The notes below the pieces were generated by a model that had not been told where the DNA came from, did no database searches, and worked only from the letters and a program-made list of their open reading frames with translations. DNA of 46,673 nucleotides. Origin: an uncultured Oscillibacter sp. (GTDB taxonomy: Bacteria; Bacillota; Clostridia; Oscillospirales; Oscillospiraceae). The stretch lies in assembly GCA_910576845.1 (NCBI GenBank), contig CAJTJA010000005.1, positions 1 through 46,673 of the forward strand, read 5' to 3'. Shown piece by piece: positions 23,493 through 32,500 of the stretch. A program made the translations under genes and the position numbers. How positions within the stretch are numbered: the stretch's first letter is position 1; each line of letters opens with the position of its first letter.

Positions 23493-25382
23493 AGAATCTG
23501 CCTGCTGGATTTGGTCTATGACAATGACAAGACCTACCTTGTCCAGCTGGATATTCCGGGGCGTGCCTTGATAAAGGTCTATAATGGAGTGAATTTGGCC
23601 TATTTTCTCATTGGGGACGCAGAAAAGCATTCCGCCCCCGGAGTCCAGAAAATACTGAGCCTTGGCCTCACCACTGTTTTTGTCTATACCGGTGACGCGG
23701 AAAAATGTCCCGTCTTCCATTTTTACGCTCTCCTGGTCTTGGAGCACATAAGCTTCCTCGCCCAAGTGCTGGTCCGCCAGCCCGCTGTTCTCCAGGATGT
23801 AGCGGCAGAAAGCAGGGCCTACCTGAGCATAGAAGGACAGGGCCTCCTCCGCGTCAAAGGACTTGGGGGCGTAGCCGTCATAGAAGGCCAGGTCCTTGTG
23901 GCAGAGATAGACACGATAGCCCACCTCCCCAATGCCCTGCTGGCTCCTCCGCTTGGCGGCGGAGCGCTGATGCCAGGGCTGGGCGGCCAGCCGGACCAGT
24001 TCTTCCCCCAGGGCCGCCACGTTTTCCTCTGCTCCGAGAAGGGGCAGGTTTAAAAGGTAGCCCTGGGGTGCGCCGCCCTGCTTTTCATCATTGTCCAGGA
24101 AGACCAGTGTCAGCTCCTGCTCTTCGGCAAACGCTTCCAGGGCCTGCCGCACACGGACATAGGGGTAGTTTGTCCGGTAGCCTGGCCATCCGGCTGAACG
24201 CTTCGAATCCCGGTAAGCCCAAAAGCAGAGCTCCGGGTCCGACGCCGGGGCAAACAGGTTCTCAGAGGGCCCGGGAACAAAGGACTCCCCGTAGTCCTCC
24301 TCCAGCCACTGGGGCGCCTGCTCTGCCCAGGGGATATCCGGCTCCTCCACAGGCGGTTCGTAGTCATTGTAGACGGAACCGAACCAGATAATCAGCATAC
24401 ATACCGCCAGCACAACCAGGCACCCCACGGCACAGGCCTTTCGCCACAGGGGAAAGCTCCGCCACCGGGCCCGCCAGCCGCTCTTCTCCCGGGCTATCCG
24501 TCTTTTGTCCTTTCGACCGATATTCAGGAGGCGGTAAAGGCGGTTGTACATAGGATAGCGCGAGGCGTTGCAGGATTCGTAGGCCAGGAAGAAGGCCCGG
24601 CGTACCTCCTTGGAAATATCCGGATGCTGCTCGAGAAAATCCTCCAAGGCGAAAACAAAGTCAATGTTGGCCCGGACGTTCAAAAACACCGGATTTTCCA
24701 AAAACTGCCGCCACTGGGACAGCGGCGCTCCGGTGGCATACAGCAGCTCCAGGGCGTGAGCCGCCGCCATGACAGCGGCCCAAGACTCTTCCTCATCCGC
24801 TGCCCTCCGCCGCTGCTCCTTTTCCTGCTGTTCATAGCGGGCCCGGTTTTTCTTCCGGAGCTCCTCCAGCCTCCGGCGGCGGGCCGCCTGGGCCTCCGCC
24901 TCTCCCTCGGCGAAGAGGCGTTCATAATCCCATTCAGCGGTTTCCTCTGCCTGTTCTTTCGATTCATTGACGGACTCTTCATCCTCCTCCAAAAGCTTTT
25001 CGCAGTTCTGCCCGGAGTCTTTGGACTCCGTTTTTTGGGGAGGTTTTTGGGTGCGCTGCTGGGCCTTTAAAAGTTCGTCGTAGTCCCATTCCGGTTCTCG
25101 GGCCTCTGCGCCTTCCGGCGATGTTTTAGGCTCCCCACAGTCCTTCTGCTGGGGAGCTTTTTCGTCTGACGGAGCCTGGCGTGGGGCTTTGGGTTCCTCT
25201 GGGGCGCTCCGGGCGGCCCGGCGGGCATATCGGCTGGCCTCTTGATAAGCGGCATGCAGACGCTGAAATTTTTCCGGATTTTCTTCAGGATGAGCGGTTT
25301 TCAGGCGCTTGGCATAAGCCTGCCGGATGTCTGGAAGCGCTGCCGGGCCGGGCAGGCCCAGCTCACTCCAGGGCCAGCTCAC
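23490..25382 (-). CDS. Membrane-anchored J-domain protein with variant HPE motif
   Basis: A 630-residue protein. The N-terminal J domain (about 1-60) reads IRQAYAKRLKTAHPEENPEKF, so the invariant HPD is HPE (31-33). Residues about 60-215 are a charged, low-complexity linker with coiled-coil character and two WDYExLL/F repeats. Residues 220-305 form a helical domain, one membrane segment follows (about 314-335), and the C-terminal 290 residues would lie outside the membrane and resemble no family I know. The start overlaps the Hsp70 stop (ATGA), so it is the co-chaperone of that Hsp70. The stop codon sits in a 21-bp palindrome. Confidence 0.78.
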   Translation of the reverse strand: MSWPWSELGLPGPAALPDIRQAYAKRLKTAHPEENPEKFQRLHAAYQEASRYARRAARSAPEEPKAPRQAPSDEKAPQQKDCGEPKTSPEGAEAREPEWDYDELLKAQQRTQKPPQKTESKDSGQNCEKLLEEDEESVNESKEQAEETAEWDYERLFAEGEAEAQAARRRRLEELRKKNRARYEQQEKEQRRRAADEEESWAAVMAAAHALELLYATGAPLSQWRQFLENPVFLNVRANIDFVFALEDFLEQHPDISKEVRRAFFLAYESCNASRYPMYNRLYRLLNIGRKDKRRIAREKSGWRARWRSFPLWRKACAVGCLVVLAVCMLIIWFGSVYNDYEPPVEEPDIPWAEQAPQWLEEDYGESFVPGPSENLFAPASDPELCFWAYRDSKRSAGWPGYRTNYPYVRVRQALEAFAEEQELTLVFLDNDEKQGGAPQGYLLNLPLLGAEENVAALGEELVRLAAQPWHQRSAAKRRSQQGIGEVGYRVYLCHKDLAFYDGYAPKSFDAEEALSFYAQVGPAFCRYILENSGLADQHLGEEAYVLQDQESVKMEDGTFFRVTGIDKNSGEAKAQYFLDSGGGMLFCVPNEKIGQIHSIIDLYQGTPRNIQLDKVGLVIVIDQIQQADS

Positions 25383-27112
25383 AGGTCCTCCTCCTCTCCG
25401 TTGTCCAGGGGTTCCGGCGGAGGCAGGGCCGCGTCGCCAAGGTAGGCCTCCGCATCGTCAAAAAAGCGGTCCAGACGCTTGGTGGCCTTTGCAATTTTTA
25501 ATGCCTCCTGGCTGGAAAGAACTTTTTGATACCAATCCAGCAGTTCCCCTACCTGCTGCCGGAGAGGGCCCACAGTGACAGCGTACAGCCGCTCGCCCCG
25601 GGCCACCATGGCACGGTATTCCTCCCGGTCTCTGGGGTGAAGTTTCAGATGGGACAGCTCCTTCAGGCGGCGCTCCGCCTCCGCTGGAGACATGTCTTTG
25701 TTCTGGAGCACCAGACGTTCGGCACGGCCTGCCTCATTCAGGGCCTCTACTTCCAAAAGGCCGTTAATGTCATAGGTAAAGCGGATGCGAATGGACTGCT
25801 GCCCTTTGGGAGCCGGGGGGACAAGAACCAAAAGCTTTCCCAGGAGAGTGTTGTCCGCGCAGTAGCGGTGCTCCCCCTGATAAATCTCAACGTCCACCTT
25901 GTCTTGTCCGTCCCGGACGGTGTAGTAAACACCCATTTTGCTGGTGGGGAGGACGCTGTTGCGTTCAATAATGGGGCTCATGAGGTGACGGTCCGGCTGG
26001 GCCTCGTTATACCGGGCCACACCCAGGGTGAAGGGGCACACATCCGTTAGGACCAGCTCCCGAAGATCTCCCAGCCGGGCTTTCATTCCCGCGCAGACGC
26101 CCGCCCCCAAAGCCACAGCGGTATCCGGGCGGCTGTCCTTTACGGGTTCCTTGTGGAGGAAACGGGCGATATACCGCCGGACGGCGGGCATGTGGCTGGA
26201 CCCGCCCACCAGCACCAGATCGTTCAGCTCCCGGGGGGAAACACCGCTGTCCAGAAAAACCCGCTGAATGGGAGCGGTCATCCTCCGGAAGAGAGCCCCG
26301 CATTTTCGGATCAGCCACTGGTTGGAAAGGGTCAGGGCGGCAGAGATGGTCCCGTCGTCCACAGACATGACCACCATCTCCTGGTTCGTCAAAGCCATTT
26401 TGCAGGTTTCCGCCTGACGGATCAGCAGCTCCCGCTGGCGGGGAAGGAGGGTCTCGAAGTCCAGTCCGCTGTCCTCACAGAAGCCCTTGGCAATGGCCAG
26501 GTCGAAGTCCGTGCCTCCCAGGCGGTTGTCCCCGCTGACGGCGGTAACGCTGACCACATTCCCGAAGCGCTCCACCAAAGACACATCCAGCGTACCGCCC
26601 CCAAGGTCAAAGACCAGGCAGACTTTATCCTCTTCCCCTTCGATGATGCGGCCTGCCACTGCGGCGGCGGAGGGTTCGTTTATCAGCCGTTCCACCCTCA
26701 GTCCTGCCAGGGCGGCGGCCCGTTTTGTAGCGGCCCGCTGGGCTTCGGCAAAATAAGCGGGGACGCTGACTACCGCCTCCTCTACCGGCTCTCCAAGATA
26801 AGCTTCCGCGTCCTCTCGAAGGGAGCGGAGTACCAGAGAAGATAAGTCTTCCGCCGTGAAAGTCCGGCCTCCCAGGGCGTAGGTCTTGTCCGTGCCCATG
26901 TGGCGCTTGAAGCGGGCAGCGGTCCGCTCCGGATGAGAAATGAGGCGGTCCCGGGCGGCGCGGCCTACTAGAACGCTGCCGTCCTCGTCCACACTGACCA
27001 CGCTGGGAGTCAAAACTTCTCCGGCGGCGTTGGGAATCAGCTCGCTTTTCCCGTTCCGCCACACAGAGGCCAGAGAATTGGTAGTGCCCAGATCAATACC
27101 GATGACTGCCAT
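25379..27112 (-). CDS. hscC: Hsp70 family chaperone, HscC-like
   Basis: A 577-residue Hsp70, shorter than DnaK and close to HscC length. The nucleotide-binding domain shows IGIDLGTTNS (4-13), VSVPAYFAEAQRAATKRAA, NEPSAAAVAG, FDLGGGTLDVSL and VLVGGSSHMPAVRR. The substrate-binding beta domain (about 380-490) has TLGV and ERNSVLPTSK, and a shortened helical lid follows. It has its own promoter and is coupled to a membrane-bound J protein, so it likely acts on a special client at the membrane rather than as the general DnaK. Confidence 0.88.
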   Translation of the reverse strand: MAVIGIDLGTTNSLASVWRNGKSELIPNAAGEVLTPSVVSVDEDGSVLVGRAARDRLISHPERTAARFKRHMGTDKTYALGGRTFTAEDLSSLVLRSLREDAEAYLGEPVEEAVVSVPAYFAEAQRAATKRAAALAGLRVERLINEPSAAAVAGRIIEGEEDKVCLVFDLGGGTLDVSLVERFGNVVSVTAVSGDNRLGGTDFDLAIAKGFCEDSGLDFETLLPRQRELLIRQAETCKMALTNQEMVVMSVDDGTISAALTLSNQWLIRKCGALFRRMTAPIQRVFLDSGVSPRELNDLVLVGGSSHMPAVRRYIARFLHKEPVKDSRPDTAVALGAGVCAGMKARLGDLRELVLTDVCPFTLGVARYNEAQPDRHLMSPIIERNSVLPTSKMGVYYTVRDGQDKVDVEIYQGEHRYCADNTLLGKLLVLVPPAPKGQQSIRIRFTYDINGLLEVEALNEAGRAERLVLQNKDMSPAEAERRLKELSHLKLHPRDREEYRAMVARGERLYAVTVGPLRQQVGELLDWYQKVLSSQEALKIAKATKRLDRFFDDAEAYLGDAALPPPEPLDNGEEEDL

Positions 27113-27147
27113 GCCATATCACCGCTTTCGTCGCGTTTTCTCCTTAT

Positions 27148-27176
27148 ATCATATCATTCCAAGAGAAAGTCTGCAA
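27148..27176 (-). promoter_or_regulatory. Promoter of the hscC-J operon
   Basis: On minus, TTGCAG (27176-27171), 17 bases, TATGAT (27153-27148), about 35 bases before the start codon. No CIRCE-like inverted repeat is visible around it, so HrcA heat-shock control is unlikely. Confidence 0.78.
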
Positions 27177-27252
27177 GGGCAAACAGGGAAAGACCGCCCG
27201 TCGGCGAGACGCTCTGCCCCGGCAGAAAAAAGACTGGCGGAAGGTGCAGCCT

Positions 27253-28317
27253 TCATCCGGCTTCAGATGCCTGAATCCAAGTCAGGAGATTTTTGGCAAA
27301 GCGCTCCAGCCGCAGGTCAATTCCTGGCAGGGCTAAGGCGGTTCCGGCGTCGTTGGCAGTTTCAAGCAGGCAGAATCCCGGCGGAAGCCAAAAACCCTTG
27401 TTGACGCACAGCGCCGAGACTGCCTGGCTTGCCACGATGTCTCCTCCGGAGTAACCGGAAACCACAATGGAAAACACCGCCTTATTCTCAAAAGAGGTGG
27501 TTCGGTACAGCGCCGTCAGCCGGTTGACCGCAGCGGTAAGATTGGCAGAGAGGGCGTCGTTATAATTAGGGCAGAGAAGGACCAGCGCATCCGCCTCCCG
27601 AATGGCGGGAAAGACGTCCTGGACCATGACGCCGCCATAAAAGCAGCCGCCTTGTTCCCCAAAGTGCAGGCAGGCCGTGTAAGAGCATCCGGCACAGTCC
27701 TCCAGCGTTCCATTCCGCAGGCCGATCTCCGTGACATCGCAGGCCGGTTCCAGCTGTTCCCGGACCCGCCCCCAGAGCGCTAATGTGTTGGAGGTGGCCC
27801 GGCTGGATGCGTGAAGCGCCAGTACATGGGGACGCCTTTTTCTGGGCGGGGTAAAGCCCAGCACCCGTTCCGCCAGTTCGGAAACCGCAAGCCGGTAAGC
27901 TTCCGCCAGGTCACACCCGGCATTTCGTGCCTGTACCGTAAAATTTTGAAGCGCTCCCGTAGCTTCCACCAGGGGGCGGCCCGGAAAGGCACAGCCCGCA
28001 AGGCTCGCCGCTAAGATTAAATCTCGCCCGGCAGCTTTGGTATAAGTGTCTCCGGAGCCGTCGATTACCACTCCGCCCACACTTCCCCGAAGACAGCCAG
28101 GGTGATCTCTCAGCCAGCCAAGGAGACTCCACAGTCCGGCGTTTACTCCATTTTCCGGCAGGGAAAACGCAAACAGAATGCGCTGGTTTTCAAGAGACAT
28201 GCCTTCCCTGCCAAAGCGAATTGTCCGCCCTGCCAGAGCGGCATTCAGCGTTTCCCCCAAACGCCCGGAAAGGCAGCCGGAGAGGCCGGAGCGGAAAATC
28301 AACAATTCACGTTCCAT
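27253..28317 (-). CDS. Flavodoxin-fold NAD(P)H/FMN oxidoreductase with clustered Cys
   Basis: A 354-residue protein. The C-terminal half (about 163-345) matches the NADPH-dependent FMN reductase/iron-sulfur flavoprotein fold: the phosphate loop is HASSRATSNT, and C208, C211, C216 and C225 form a Cx2Cx4Cx7C cluster that could hold an iron-sulfur centre. LCPNYNDALSANLTAAVNRL follows. The N-terminal half (GGVVIDGSGDTYTKAAGRD and PGRPLVEATGALQNF) also looks flavodoxin-like, suggesting an internal fusion. It starts inside the end of the LDH-like gene (19-base overlap) behind ggaggac. It is the last gene of the three-gene cluster; substrate unknown. Confidence 0.75.
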   Translation of the reverse strand: MERELLIFRSGLSGCLSGRLGETLNAALAGRTIRFGREGMSLENQRILFAFSLPENGVNAGLWSLLGWLRDHPGCLRGSVGGVVIDGSGDTYTKAAGRDLILAASLAGCAFPGRPLVEATGALQNFTVQARNAGCDLAEAYRLAVSELAERVLGFTPPRKRRPHVLALHASSRATSNTLALWGRVREQLEPACDVTEIGLRNGTLEDCAGCSYTACLHFGEQGGCFYGGVMVQDVFPAIREADALVLLCPNYNDALSANLTAAVNRLTALYRTTSFENKAVFSIVVSGYSGGDIVASQAVSALCVNKGFWLPPGFCLLETANDAGTALALPGIDLRLERFAKNLLTWIQASEAG

Positions 28318-29576
28318 ATATCGTCCTCCTGCCCGCAGGAGAGCGCCCGCAGGGTCCGCTCCGTTTCCTGGAGGCGGGAAAAGAGATTATCCGGCAGCTC
28401 TAAAGTTTCCAGCTCCAGCCCATAGGCGGTGAAGCGGTTTTTGCAGCCAAACCACACGCCCCCCAGATTCACAGACCCGCAGTGCCATCCCCCCCGAAGG
28501 GCGAGCAGCAGCTGCATGGCTCCGGAGGAGACGGCAGGGGCGACGTAGGGCTTGAAGCCCAATTCCCGGATACGAAGGTTGGCCTCCAGAGTGAGGCGGG
28601 TCAGCTCCTGGGACAATTCGTCATCATAGTGCGTAATAGAATTGGCGGCCACCAGGCCTTTTCCGTGGGGGCCAAAGGTCCGGCCCTCCGTGAGAAAAGA
28701 GGAGAAACGTGGGTCGCGCTTGGCAAAGAAGGCGGCCCGGGCATTCATTACCCCCAGGCCGAAGCCCTGAATCTGCTCTGGAAGAAGTCCCAGATAATCA
28801 AAGTTTCCATCCGGTCCCTGATTGGAGGCCCGCCAGGCCGCTTGACACAGCTGGTCCACCGGGTCGCTGAGGACTATGAAGAGCCCTGAAAAGTCTTTGT
28901 CCCTGGCCTGCCTCGCAAAATGCTCCACCAAGGGGCGGTTGGCATCCAGCTGAGCCATCCGCACATCTTTTATACCGCTGCCCACCGGCGGAACGGCGCG
29001 GGTGGCGGCGAAAACAAAAATATCGCAGTGAAACAGTTCCTCCGGCAGGATTGTTTCCACCTCCGGCAGGACGCCGTACTCCCACGGCCAGGAAATCTGA
29101 CCCATCTCCGCAGTCCACCGGGCCGCCGTTTTTTCGTTCAGGTCACAGATACCGATGGTGGAAAGCGTTTTACCTCCCAGTACTTTCAGGGCGGTCAGCA
29201 GAATTCCTCCCACATCCCCCACAGCCAGGAGGTGAAGGCGCTTTTTCCCCGGTTTGGGCACGGTGAATTCCAGTGCCTGCCTCCATCGGGGATGTCGGAC
29301 GTTTACTCCGGTCAGCCGTTCCGCCGCAATAATGGAAGAGATGTCCGGCCGCAGCTCCGGGAAATCTCCTATGCGCCTGGGATCCAGCCAGGAGACGTCC
29401 GCCGCCGCCCTTAGCTGCCTGGAGTCCGATACTTTCCAGGCGGCGGGTCCCAGGCCGGGGACCGTCTGGGTAAGCGCCAGCTCCGGGGATCCGTCTGCCC
29501 CTGGGGGAAAAGGCAAGCCCGGCTCAAGAGAGACCGCTTCCCTTCCGTCGATCAAATAACGGTACAGGTTTTCCAC
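28299..29576 (-). CDS. Lactate/malate dehydrogenase-fold protein lacking the catalytic Asp
   Basis: A 425-residue protein with a GTG start (29576) behind ataggag. The first 110 residues are extra to the LDH fold. A Rossmann fold follows: AVGDVGG (118-124), with an acidic residue at the end of the second strand (D145), so NAD is the likely cofactor. LDH landmarks are altered: SDPVD (237-241) for NPVD, GFGLGVMNAR (271-280) where GxGTxLDSAR is expected, and GPHG (302-305) for GEHG. The catalytic His is kept, the Asp that pairs with it is Met277, and the Arg is kept. The reaction is therefore probably not lactate oxidation. It lies 18 bases after the giant gene. Confidence 0.7.
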   Translation of the reverse strand: MENLYRYLIDGREAVSLEPGLPFPPGADGSPELALTQTVPGLGPAAWKVSDSRQLRAAADVSWLDPRRIGDFPELRPDISSIIAAERLTGVNVRHPRWRQALEFTVPKPGKKRLHLLAVGDVGGILLTALKVLGGKTLSTIGICDLNEKTAARWTAEMGQISWPWEYGVLPEVETILPEELFHCDIFVFAATRAVPPVGSGIKDVRMAQLDANRPLVEHFARQARDKDFSGLFIVLSDPVDQLCQAAWRASNQGPDGNFDYLGLLPEQIQGFGLGVMNARAAFFAKRDPRFSSFLTEGRTFGPHGKGLVAANSITHYDDELSQELTRLTLEANLRIRELGFKPYVAPAVSSGAMQLLLALRGGWHCGSVNLGGVWFGCKNRFTAYGLELETLELPDNLFSRLQETERTLRALSCGQEDDIWNVNC

Positions 29577-29594
29577 AACACATCTCCTATATTG

Positions 29595-32500
29595 TTATTT
29601 TAAAAGCTCTCTTATTCGGCCCAACTGCCGGAGATCGCTCTCCAGGCATACCGATGCCGGCAGATTCGGATCATAACGAAGAGCTGCGCCCTTATCCGGC
29701 GACAAAGGGAGTATTACCGCCTCACTGAGCCGGGAGAGCGTCAGATTTCGGGCATAACGTTCCCGGTAAGTTCGTTCCAGCGCCAACAGAATATCCCGGC
29801 TGTTCTCAATGCAGGTCCGGGAAAAGAGGAACACCGCCTCCCGGCTGCACTCCCGGTAGAACCGGGGGAAGGCATAGGGCAGAATTAGATTTACCGCCGG
29901 AGTCAGGCCCGGTACAGAGGCCGCTGTTTTATCCACAGCGTCGCCGCCGATAAAGGGGTACATCGTGGATTCGACAAACCAGGCTCGAAGGTCCGGCACA
30001 AAATAAACACTGTCTACCTCCCGCCCTTTGGCGCTCATCAGGTCCCGTCCCCGGCCGGAGAGGAGACCCACCACACAGCGGTCGATCTCCAGCTTCTCCC
30101 GGCGGAAAAGAGGGTCCAGAGTGTTGATCCGGTTTCCGGTGTGAAGCAGGTCATCCACCAGCATTACGGGCCTGCGGAAAGAGCGTATGGTTCGAATTTG
30201 GCTCTCCAAAGGAGCATAACCCGGAAAGGGAGCGATGGAGAACGAGTGAAGGTCCGGCGCAAAGACCTTGTCGGTGTGGATGGTCTTGGTCACGGTGTTG
30301 GGCACGGCATTGCCGCGCAGAATTTTTCCGAAGGGGACGCACATCTTAGGGCCTAAAATTCTTGGCGTCTGTGGTTCGGCGGGAACGCCGTTTTCCCTTG
30401 TCAGCTTGCGAACCAGCCGGTGATAAATCACCTCGGCATTGAGGGATAGCACCAGTGTTCCCGGATACAGGCGGCAGACGGCCTCCTGCAGGCGGAGGTG
30501 CGCTGTACCCATAGCCGCCAGTACCTGCCCGTCCGAGGCAAACGGCTCTTTCAGCGTTGTAGGAATATTCTGCACCAGCACCGCCGGAGACCGCATATCA
30601 ACCAGCAGCAGCGGCTGGGGTGTCTCCATCTCCGCCGGAACAAAGCCTTGCCGCAGCAGCATTTCCACATCCTTCTCATCCGCCCTGCCCCACCAGACGG
30701 CATAGCCGCAGTCTGCGGCTGCCGCCTGCGTGAGCACTTCTGTTAAGAGAAGCTGGCGGATATCGTAGTTTCCGCCAGGGGCTTTGACGGCCCAAAGCCC
30801 GGTCAAAAGCTGGATGCGCCCCGCCGTGCGGGTTCGGACCCAGTTTGCCGTATCTTCACTGCCAAAGGCGTGGTACAGCTCACCGGAGTTGATGGTGCGG
30901 GAAGTCAAAAAACCAAGGGTACGGGACCGGGGGCCGGCGGACCGAAGAAGGAAAATGCTGTCTCTTAAATCCGGAGGGGGCAAAGGTCCGAAATCTGAAC
31001 ACAGAGCGTTCCACAAGGTGTGATCGGGCTGCTCAGCTTGGGAGAATTCCAGGAAACTGGCCCGAACCAGCTGCTTATACTGAGGCTCCCGAAGATAAAG
31101 ACTGTTCCGGTAAATGAGGTCCTGAACCGTGGGGTCCACCAGGTTGGAGATATCCCGGCCCAGATCAATATTTTCCCGGATGCGGGTAGAACTGATATCC
31201 TCCAGATGGGTAGGGAGCTGAAGCTGGATCACCTGGCCGGTAATGCAGGAAAGGTCCGCTTCGATTTCCCGGCCCTCCGCATCGCTGGAGCGGCGAAAGA
31301 CAATGTGGTTCAGGGAGTGAACGGAGCCTTCCCCGGGCGGTGCCTTGTATGAGGACGCTCCCGCCACTACATCGGACCCCACCACCAGATAAAGCTCCCG
31401 CCCGTCAAACACCTGCCGCAGCCGTGCCAAATCCTCCGGCGTGGCCAGATTCACAGGAATGTCGTGGGGGAAAAGGTACACATCAAATTCATCGGCTACG
31501 GACATGCTGACAATTTGGCGCCGGATCAGGGACGGCTGGGCCTTCTTGGACCAGGAGAACTCATCTACGGCGAGATAGACCTCCATTCCCAGGTCGCGAA
31601 TGGCAGTAACAATGCCCTTATGAGAAAGGGAAAAGGGATCGAAGGTTCCCGGGAAAAAGGCGGCGGCCTTGTCCCGCCACTCAAAGCGGAAGGGGCCGCT
31701 TTCAATCCGGTGCTTGACGGCAAAACGATAGATGTGGGACAGGGCGGCAGCGGTATAGAAAAACGTCAGCTCCTGCTCTTCCTGTTCTCCGATCAGGAAG
31801 AGCAGCTTTTTGGCCGTCAGAGTGAAAAGGCCCGCTTTCTCGTCGTAGCTCAGGTCTTTGGAGGCAAACAGTCCTTCTCCCAGAACCCGGAGCGCCTCCT
31901 GCCGCACCGGCTCCATACAGGAGGCCAGGCCCTTCAGCAGCAATCCGGCCATCCGCCTGCGCCGGGCGCCCCGTGCTTTTTCTGTTTCAAAGAAGCGCTT
32001 TTTATAAACGGCGTAATGCTCCAGCAGCGCCCCTACAGTAGCCAGGGCGGCCGCGGCTACACTGGAGCTGGAGGAGGAGAGAAAGCGAAGCAGTTCATCC
32101 AGTATTTCATCCAGTTCTCGGGGAGAAAGCCACAGCAGGAACTGGCCCAGATACTGAGGAATATACTGGGAGATTTCCGATTGGCCGGTTTCCAGAGCCT
32201 CGCAGAGCTCTACGGCAACCTCATTCCGCCGGTCCGGTGTCAGTAAAGGGGCGATGTCAAGCAGGGCGTTTCCGGCAAGGCGGCGGACAACCACGTTTTC
32301 GCTGACCTTTATCAGATTGGAAAAGTGCGCCGCGATATGGAGGGCGTTGACAGACTCTTCCCGCCGGGCCTGGTCCAGCAGATATTCTACTCCCACAGCC
32401 TTCAGCACCCAGGGTGTGGCCGTCTTCAAATTGTCCAGAAAGACGCTGCTGGCGGCCTCTCCCTGGTCCAGCAGTTTTTGATGGCCGGAGATGTCCAGGC

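Noticed and set aside
27113..27180. CIRCE heat-shock operator before the Hsp70 gene
   Set aside because: No 9-bp inverted repeat with a 9-base spacer of the known form is present.
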